Shown piece after piece: positions 1 through 6,091 of a stretch of DNA of 6,091 bases. Origin of the DNA: Acidimicrobiales bacterium. GTDB lineage: Bacteria > Actinomycetota > Acidimicrobiia > Acidimicrobiales > Ilumatobacteraceae. Position 1 is the first letter of the stretch. Each line of letters starts with the position of its first letter. The translations under genes were made by a program, and so were the position numbers. The notes below the pieces were generated by a model. It ran no database searches. It was not told the DNA's origin and worked only from the letters and a program-made list of their open reading frames with translations. The stretch is from assembly GCA_030833305.1 (NCBI GenBank), contig JAURHL010000122.1, positions 1 through 6,091 on the forward strand. The letters are read 5' to 3'.

Positions 1-1228
1 CGTCGTCCAGCAGGTTGAAGATGTGGTGATGGTCGGCGATGACCCCGGCGGACGCCATGCGGTGACCCAACTCGTACATCGACAGCTTCACCTCGTGGAT
101 GAGACGGATGCAGGCGTACTTGCCCTGTTCGCGCCACTGCAACCAGTTGGACGCCGAGAACAGTCCGGCCGACAAGGTGCCGCTGGCCTCGGCGTCGGCG
201 GCGACGGCTTCCATCAGATCCGCGATGACGCGCTCGCGCTCGGCCGCCGCGGCGGCCTTGGCCACGTGGGGCGAACGGTCGTCGCTCTGTCCGCGCAGTC
301 GATCGATCATGCCCAAGGCGATCTCGGGCCGCGTGGTCCAGGAGTCGGGTCGGCAATCCCATTCGTTGGGGGCACGATGACCGTGCACTCTCATCAGTTC
401 GTCCCATGCCGCGAAGAACGCCGTGTTCGCCGCGTCCGTGCGATCGAGGCGGGCGAGCAGACCGTCGACGCCGGCATCGAAGGCCGCGGTGAGCGACGGT
501 GACGCGTTCACCAAGCGACTGATGTCCCACATCGAGAAGGAAGCCTCGGCCGACTCCACGTTGCCCACCGCGCTCAACGCCTTGACCGCATCCTGCGAAC
601 GGCCGATGCCTTCGCACACCGCCTGCACGGCACCGGGTCCGAGCGACGCCCCGAGACACACGACGGTGTAGGGAATCCAGGCCTCCTCGACCTTGGCGGT
701 CATGCGCCGCGCGTAATCCACCAACTCGGCGTTCGACAGCTTGGTGAAGTCGGGGCGCTCGGCCACGGTCTTCATCGCCATCTTCGACGCGTCGTGCATG
801 CGCGGGAACGACGGTGTGGTCATGACCCAGCCCATCGTCTCGGCCAACTTGGCCGACTGCGCCTCGTTCACGTCACCGGGATGCGGTTCGTACGGTGGCA
901 CACCGGGATGGTCGCCGAAGTACGCCTTGTCGATCGCCTCGGCGGTGGCCCCGGGCATGCGCTCGCCCATCAATCGACTGAGCGACATCGGGTTGTAGAA
1001 GTAGCCACCGCGGTTGCCGAACACCTGCAGTGGTGTCAGGTCGTACTCGCTGACGTCGACCACGCCGAACTCCACGAAGCCCATCGCCACGCCCGGATTG
1101 CAGCCGCGCATCCACACCATGCTCCAGCCGAGAACGCTGAACGGGTCCGGGCCGACCTCGTCGGCGTTGGCGCGCGTGTAGTAGGGAAAGCGCGCGCTGT
1201 TCGGCGTGTCCGTGATCCAACGTTCCAT
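1..1228 (-). CDS. PEP-utilising-enzyme-like protein (rifampicin-phosphotransferase / PEP-synthase relative), 3' end cut by window edge
   Basis: An uninterrupted frame runs from ATG at 1228 to the left edge, giving 409 residues with no stop. The start is supported by a GGGGGA Shine-Dalgarno core 5 nt upstream. The opening resembles the central domain of rifampicin phosphotransferases and PEP synthase relatives: TRANADEVGPDP at residues 18-29, followed by LGWS at 33-36. A GHRAPNEWD segment begins at G283 and matches the GHRGPxE signature of this family. The visible part ends in a helical stretch reading about AGVIADHHHIFNLLDD, which in relatives precedes the swivelling phosphohistidine domain. 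That domain, with the catalytic TxGGxxSHxAI histidine, would lie beyond the left edge. No N-terminal ATP-grasp (PEP/pyruvate-binding) domain is present, because the protein starts directly in the central domain. By family knowledge it would help move phosphate between ATP or PEP and a small substrate in the cytoplasm, but the substrate cannot be inferred. Family assignment is fairly secure; exact function is unknown. Confidence 0.8.
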   Translation of the reverse strand, partial: MERWITDTPNSARFPYYTRANADEVGPDPFSVLGWSMVWMRGCNPGVAMGFVEFGVVDVSEYDLTPLQVFGNRGGYFYNPMSLSRLMGERMPGATAEAIDKAYFGDHPGVPPYEPHPGDVNEAQSAKLAETMGWVMTTPSFPRMHDASKMAMKTVAERPDFTKLSNAELVDYARRMTAKVEEAWIPYTVVCLGASLGPGAVQAVCEGIGRSQDAVKALSAVGNVESAEASFSMWDISRLVNASPSLTAAFDAGVDGLLARLDRTDAANTAFFAAWDELMRVHGHRAPNEWDCRPDSWTTRPEIALGMIDRLRGQSDDRSPHVAKAAAAAERERVIADLMEAVAADAEASGTLSAGLFSASNWLQWREQGKYACIRLIHEVKLSMYELGHRMASAGVIADHHHIFNLLDD

Positions 1229-1240
1229 GGTGATCCCCCG
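1229..1240 (-). promoter_or_regulatory. Shine-Dalgarno site of the PEP-utilising-enzyme gene
   Basis: On the minus strand a GGGGGA core (1239-1234) lies 5 nt before ATG 1228. The same AGGGGGA-type core precedes both SDR genes, which supports the chosen start. Confidence 0.6.
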
Positions 1241-1296
1241 ATCGCAACGACCCCAATGACGAGCGAACCTTAGTGCCACGGTAGTTTCGTCCGTCA
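1229..1296. promoter_or_regulatory. Divergent intergenic region, probable back-to-back promoters
   Basis: These 68 bp separate two genes read away from each other, so both must start transcription here or inside the opposite gene. Toward the minus-strand gene there is a TTGACG box (1297-1292, five of six matches to the -35 consensus). A poor TAAGGT (1272-1267) follows after a long 19-bp spacer. Toward the plus-strand gene a weak TAGTTT (1282-1287) ends 9 nt before the ATG, a distance compatible with a leaderless transcript. The box matches are weak; the promoter call rests mainly on the gene arrangement. Confidence 0.4.
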
Positions 1297-1953
1297 ATGG
1301 AGCGTTCCGGAAGAGCCTCGAACGCGAACCGCATCGAAGCCGTGGTCTTCGACTACGGCGGGGTCATCATCTCCCCCATCGTCGACAAGGTGTCCGTGCT
1401 CGCCGATCGGTTCGGCATCACCATGCCCGAGTTGTTGGAGGTTCTCCTCGGACCCCGGGAGTCGGGCGATCATCCGTGGCATCGCTGCGAACGGGGCGAG
1501 ATCGCGGTGGCCGACATCCAGGGTCTGCTCGAACCCTGGGCCCGAGCCGCCGGTCTGTCGTTGCACGGCGACGAGATCGACGTCCTCATGGACCCGACCT
1601 ATTCGGTGATCGACGCCGTGGTGGAACGCATCGCACGACTGAAGGCCGCCGGGTACCGAACCGCGTTGCTCACCAACACCTTCGCCGAGTACCGGCCGAC
1701 GATGCAACAGGTCGTGCCGTTCGTCCACTTCCACGCCGTGGTCGAATCCTTCGCGGTGAAGGCCCGCAAACCGGAATCGGCCATTTACGAGGCGACGGCG
1801 AGCATGTTGGACGTCGCGCACGATCGCATCTTGTACCTCGACGACTTCGACCAGAACCTGCGACCGGCCGTCGCCTTGGGCTGGAGCGTCGTGCACGTCA
1901 CCGATCCCGACCAATGCCTCCGGGAGCTCGATCGACTGGCTCCGCTGGGCTGA
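1297..1953 (+). CDS. HAD-superfamily hydrolase (epoxide-hydrolase-N-terminal / ACAD10 / YihX-like phosphatase type)
   Basis: The 218-residue protein is a haloacid-dehalogenase-fold hydrolase, probably a cytoplasmic phosphatase. All four HAD motifs are visible: motif I FDYGGV with nucleophile D19, motif II LLTNT with T126 and N127, motif III K158-P159, and motif IV YLDDFDQN with the metal-binding pair D182-D183. A helical cap occupies roughly residues 30-110 and includes a CERGEIAV segment, like the ERGEI segment common in the ACAD10/epoxide-hydrolase subgroup. Position +2 after the nucleophile is G21 rather than the usual acid/base Asp, as in the DxG subgroup that includes YihX; the motif suggests a phosphatase but does not name the substrate. 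The length is typical for a single-domain HAD protein. No Shine-Dalgarno sequence precedes ATG 1297, so a leaderless message is possible. A later start is unlikely, since motif I begins only 18 residues in. It is divergent from the PEP-utilising gene and convergent with the nitroreductase gene. Confidence 0.85.
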   Translation: MERSGRASNANRIEAVVFDYGGVIISPIVDKVSVLADRFGITMPELLEVLLGPRESGDHPWHRCERGEIAVADIQGLLEPWARAAGLSLHGDEIDVLMDPTYSVIDAVVERIARLKAAGYRTALLTNTFAEYRPTMQQVVPFVHFHAVVESFAVKARKPESAIYEATASMLDVAHDRILYLDDFDQNLRPAVALGWSVVHVTDPDQCLRELDRLAPLG

Positions 1954-1965
1954 GACGCCTCAGCC
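1948..1965. terminator. Short GC-rich hairpin between convergent genes, possible bidirectional terminator
   Basis: GGCTGAG (1948-1954) pairs perfectly with CTCAGCC (1959-1965) around a 4-nt loop. The left arm contains the TGA stop of the HAD gene, and the right arm ends 5 nt before the stop of the opposing nitroreductase gene at 1971. There is no T tract on either side, so it is not a classical intrinsic terminator. GC-rich actinobacterial terminators often lack one, and the position between convergent genes fits. Confidence 0.45.
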
Positions 1966-1970
1966 GGTGG

Positions 1971-2606
1971 TCAGGACCACTCGTTCCAACGAATGAACGT
2001 CTCGGCCGGCGGGCGCTTGGCCAGTTTGAAGTCCGTGCCGATCGTGTACGCCACCGGGAAGAGACCGGCCTGGGTGAACTGGTCGTAGGGAATGTTCAAG
2101 CGCTCGGCGACCAACTTCTCGTCCGCCAGATGCAACGTGGTCCAACACGACCCGAGTCCGCGCTCGCGCAGGGCCAACATGAAACTCCACACGCCGGGCA
2201 GGATCGAACCCCAGCGAGAGGCCTGTCGCGACACCGGCGTCGAATCGGTCATGCGGTCGGCCAACAACGGGATCACCAACGCCGGAACGCGAGCCATGTT
2301 GTCGGCCAGATACGCGCCCGACTCCTGCACCGCCGAGCCGGCCTGCTCCGACTTGGGCTTGCCCGACTCCACGGCGTACGCGTAGAAACGATCGCGGTAC
2401 AACGCGGCGAGGAAGTCCTTGCGCTCCTGATCGTCGATGATCAGCCAACGCCAACGCATGGAGTTGCTTCCGCTCGGCGATTGATGGGCGATCTCGATGC
2501 ACTCGGTGATGATCTCGCGCGAGACCGGACGATCGAAGTCGAGGCGCTTGCGCACCGAACGAGTGGTCGTCAGCACCTCGTCGGCGCTCAGCCCGAGTTT
2601 CGACAT
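1971..2606 (-). CDS. Nitroreductase-family FMN-dependent oxidoreductase
   Basis: The 211-residue protein has the layout of the nitroreductase fold, which normally forms homodimers with one FMN per active site and uses NAD(P)H to reduce nitro compounds, quinones or enones. An N-terminal TTTRSVRKRLDFDRPV segment (13-28) holds the RSVRxF-like arginines that usually contact FMN phosphate. SPSGSNSMRWRW (43-54) is the family's APSGxNxQPW-type segment. GSILPGVWSFMLALRERGLGSC (from G133) is the helix leading to the re-face loop, and WTTLHL follows. The C-terminus has a GTDFKLAKRPP segment. The ATG at 2606 shares its A with the TGA of SDR B (TGATG), and no good separate ribosome site is seen, so expression is probably by translational coupling. 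It is last in the SDR A-SDR B-nitroreductase unit, implying a redox role related to the SDRs. The substrate is unknown; some members act as dehydrogenases or dehalogenases. Confidence 0.85.
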   Translation of the reverse strand: MSKLGLSADEVLTTTRSVRKRLDFDRPVSREIITECIEIAHQSPSGSNSMRWRWLIIDDQERKDFLAALYRDRFYAYAVESGKPKSEQAGSAVQESGAYLADNMARVPALVIPLLADRMTDSTPVSRQASRWGSILPGVWSFMLALRERGLGSCWTTLHLADEKLVAERLNIPYDQFTQAGLFPVAYTIGTDFKLAKRPPAETFIRWNEWS

Positions 2607-3388
2607 CAGTAGGGCATCGTTCCGCCATCGACCGGGAACAGCACACCGGTCAGATTGCGGGCGGCGTCGGTGGCCAACATCACCGCGACGGCGGCGACTT
2701 CTTCGACCTTGTTCGGACGCTTGATGGCCGACTCCGACGCGAACATGTCGATGAGCGCGTCATACCCGTCGAGACCCATGGCGATGGCCGAGTCCGGACC
2801 CGTGGCGCGCACGATGTCGGTCTCGATGATGCCGGGCAGGATCGCGTTCACCGTGATGCCGAGCGTGCCGACCTCGTGCGCGGCGGACTTCACCAGACCG
2901 TTGACCGCGTGCTTGGTGGTCACGTAGCCCGGGATTCCCGGCTTGCCCAACTTGCCCTCCACCGACGATGTCACGATGATGCGACCCGCTTGGCGCGGGA
3001 TCATGTGCTGCAAGGCGCGACGCATGCCCCAGAACACGTGGTTCAGGTTCCAGTCCACCTCGAGTGCCCACTCCTCGTCGGTCATCTGTGCGACCGGCGC
3101 GGTCATCTGCACTCCGCCCGAGTTCAGGCAGCAGATGTCGAGCTTGCCGTACTTCTCGATGGTGAAGTCGATGAGACCCTCGACAACCGACTGCTTCGAC
3201 GAGTCCCCGGCGAAGAACGCCGCGCGGTCGCCGGCGTTCATCTCGTTCAGACACACCTGGCCCTTGGCCGCGTCACGGCCGTTGACCACCACCGTGGCAC
3301 CCTCGGCGAGGAATGCGTCGGCCATGGCCCGCCCGATGCTGCGGGTTCCACCCGTGATGCAGGCGACTTTTCCGTCCAACTTGCCCAT
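2606..3388 (-). CDS. Short-chain dehydrogenase/reductase (SDR B), paralogue of the upstream SDR
   Basis: The 260-residue classical SDR has a Rossmann fold binding NAD(P)H. The catalytic tetrad is complete: N114, S142 (SSVEG), Y155 and K159 (YVTTK). The glycine-rich motif reads TGGTRSIG (12-19), so the first Gly of the terminal GxG pair is replaced by S17. The NAG motif after strand 4 reads NSG (89-91). R38 in VVVNGRD suggests a preference for NADP(H). The C-terminus PVDGGTMPY is typical. I start it at ATG 3388: an AGGGGGA site lies 6 nt upstream, and the product then begins MGKLDGKVACITGG, colinear with MGVLDGRVACITGG of its neighbour. A TTG start at 3394 would abut the Shine-Dalgarno site. 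It lies 16 bp after SDR A and overlaps the nitroreductase start by one base. About 57% identity to SDR A indicates an old tandem duplication. The substrate is unknown. Confidence 0.9.
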   Translation of the reverse strand: MGKLDGKVACITGGTRSIGRAMADAFLAEGATVVVNGRDAAKGQVCLNEMNAGDRAAFFAGDSSKQSVVEGLIDFTIEKYGKLDICCLNSGGVQMTAPVAQMTDEEWALEVDWNLNHVFWGMRRALQHMIPRQAGRIIVTSSVEGKLGKPGIPGYVTTKHAVNGLVKSAAHEVGTLGITVNAILPGIIETDIVRATGPDSAIAMGLDGYDALIDMFASESAIKRPNKVEEVAAVAVMLATDAARNLTGVLFPVDGGTMPY

Positions 3389-3401
3389 GTTCAATCCCCC
3401 T
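3389..3401 (-). promoter_or_regulatory. Shine-Dalgarno site deciding the SDR B start
   Basis: On the minus strand AGGGGGA (3401-3395) is followed by TTGAAC and then ATG at 3388. The 6-nt spacing suits the ATG. The in-frame TTG directly touching the site would be too close to be used efficiently. Confidence 0.65.
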
Positions 3402-3404
3402 GTG

Positions 3405-4184
3405 TCAGTACGGCGAGGTGCCGCCGTCGATCGAGATCATCGATCCCGTGATTCCTGCTCCGGCTTCCGATGCGAGAAGGACGGCCACCAGGGCCACGTC
3501 CTCGCATTCGTTCAAACGCTTCACCGCGGACTCCTGAGCGAACAGGTTCAGCAGCCCCTCGTAGGTGAGGCCCATCGCCTCGGCGGCTCCGGGACCCTGC
3601 GCCATCATGACGTCGGTCTCGATGGCGCCCGGACAGAGCGCGTTCACCGTGATGCCGAGCGTGCCCACTTCCTTCGAGGCCGATTTGCAGAGGCCGTTGA
3701 TGGCGTGCTTCGACGCCACGTAACTGGAGATGGCCGGCTTGCCCACCTTGCCCTCGACCGAACTCATCGCGAGGATGCGGCCGTACTGCTGCGGGATCAT
3801 GTGCTTCAGCGACGCTTGCATGGTCCAGAACGTGTGCCAGAAGTTCCACGTCATCGCGTCCTGCATGGATTCGTCGGTCATGTCGACGACCGGCGCGTAA
3901 TCGCTGCCGCCGCCGGCGTTGGGGACCATGATGTCGATCCGACCGAAGTGAGCGACCGTTCCGTCGACCACCTTGATGCAGTCTTCCTTCTTCTTCACGT
4001 CACCGGCGATGAAGTGCACGCGGTCGCCGGCCTTCAGCTCGTCGATCGAACGTTGCGCCTTGGCGGCGTCGCGGCCGTTGATGACCACCTTCGCGCCCTC
4101 GTCGAGGAACGCCTTGGCGATCGCCAAACCGATACCTCGTGTTCCACCCGTGATGCAGGCAACACGGCCGTCAAGAACTCCCAT
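3405..4184 (-). CDS. Short-chain dehydrogenase/reductase (SDR A), canonical member of a tandem pair
   Basis: The 259-residue classical SDR keeps all family signatures: TGGTRGIG (12-19) for cofactor binding, R38 in VVINGRD suggesting NADP(H), GDV at 61-63, NAG at 89-91, and the tetrad N114, S142, Y155 and K159 (YVASK). PGAIETD follows, as does the C-terminal SIDGGTSPY. These features predict a soluble NAD(P)H-dependent oxidoreductase acting on a ketone or alcohol. Relatives include FabG-like and 3-hydroxybutyrate-dehydrogenase-like enzymes, but the substrate loop (about 187-212, with a QGPGAAEAMG segment) does not identify one. ATG 4184 is preceded by AGGGGGAG with a 4-nt spacer. It is first of the three-gene SDR-SDR-nitroreductase unit and begins 79 bp after the fusA stop, so read-through from fusA or a local promoter are both possible. 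Confidence 0.92.
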   Translation of the reverse strand: MGVLDGRVACITGGTRGIGLAIAKAFLDEGAKVVINGRDAAKAQRSIDELKAGDRVHFIAGDVKKKEDCIKVVDGTVAHFGRIDIMVPNAGGGSDYAPVVDMTDESMQDAMTWNFWHTFWTMQASLKHMIPQQYGRILAMSSVEGKVGKPAISSYVASKHAINGLCKSASKEVGTLGITVNALCPGAIETDVMMAQGPGAAEAMGLTYEGLLNLFAQESAVKRLNECEDVALVAVLLASEAGAGITGSMISIDGGTSPY

Positions 4185-4263
4185 GACACTCCCCCTTGGA
4201 CCTCGCGGTTCCGCCCAAGTTACTCAGGCGCCGGGGGTCGTCAAGAAGCGGAGCGTCCGGGCG
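4185..4263 (-). promoter_or_regulatory. fusA-SDR A intergenic region: possible promoter and 5' leader hairpin
   Basis: On the minus strand, TTGACG (4244-4239) is a five-of-six match to a -35 box. A weak TAACTT (4222-4217) follows after 16 bp. Downstream, CTTGG (4219-4215) pairs with CCAAG (4199-4195), and an inner GCGG/CCGC pair (4214-4211 with 4208-4205) closes a 2-nt loop, leaving a 5-nt bulge. This stem abuts the AGGGGGAG ribosome site at 4196-4189. No strong T-tailed terminator for fusA is visible; the only other palindrome is CGGA-CGC-TCCG just after the fusA stop. The region could hold a separate promoter for the SDR unit, but the evidence is weak. Confidence 0.3.

Positions 4264-6091
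<1,828 letters not shown>

Noticed and set aside
23..502. Plus-strand open frame opposite the left-edge gene
   Set aside because: The minus strand here encodes the GHRAPNEWD region of the PEP-utilising protein in a frame open for 409 codons, so the plus-strand frame is a shadow.
1476..2612. Plus-strand open frame of 378 codons across the HAD and nitroreductase genes
   Set aside because: It overlaps the HAD gene in another frame and lies antisense to the nitroreductase. The product is Arg-rich without motifs, and both real genes have full family signatures.
3389..3394. TTG at 3394 as the SDR B start
   Set aside because: It directly touches the AGGGGGA ribosome site. The ATG at 3388 has proper spacing and aligns exactly with the start of the paralogous SDR A.

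Overview
This window reads as chromosomal DNA from a GC-rich bacterium, most likely an actinobacterium. The support is strong G/C bias at codon third positions, an EF-G whose C-terminal half has actinobacterial wording (for example a TQGRATYTMQF-type domain V), and a PEP-utilising-enzyme relative, a nitroreductase and SDRs of types common in that phylum. Acidimicrobiia would be a reasonable guess, but nothing in the window proves a class. There are no RNA genes, mobile elements, CRISPR arrays or signs of recent transfer, and no gap longer than about 80 bases between genes.

Layout, left to right. (1) 1-1228, minus strand: a PEP-utilising-enzyme-like protein, 409 codons visible, cut by the left edge before the expected phosphohistidine domain. 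This gene is open to the edge and is easily missed. (2) 1229-1296: a 68-bp divergent intergenic region. (3) 1297-1953, plus strand: a HAD-superfamily hydrolase. (4) 1948-1965: a 7-bp hairpin between convergent genes. (5) 1971-4184, minus strand: a compact three-gene unit in the transcriptional order SDR A (3405-4184), SDR B (2606-3388), nitroreductase-like flavoprotein (1971-2606). The SDR genes are 16 bp apart, and SDR B overlaps the nitroreductase gene by one base (TGATG). (6) 4264-6091, minus strand: fusA (elongation factor G), lacking about its first 95 codons at the right edge, ending 79 bp upstream of SDR A.

The two SDRs are paralogues, about 57% identical by hand alignment with a single one-residue indel. 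They and the nitroreductase make a plausible redox unit (two NAD(P)H-dependent oxidoreductases and one flavin enzyme) acting on an unknown substrate, possibly partly cotranscribed with fusA since no convincing terminator separates them. The usual fusA-tuf adjacency is absent. The PEP-utilising protein lacks an N-terminal ATP-grasp domain, so a partner protein may be encoded beyond the left edge.

Most of this is recognisable metabolism and translation. The items most worth a second look are the departure from fusA-tuf order, the altered nucleotide-binding motifs of SDR B, the split PEP-utilising enzyme, and a non-consensus NPTNQ segment in EF-G domain IV. I found no convincing evidence of an entirely new system.
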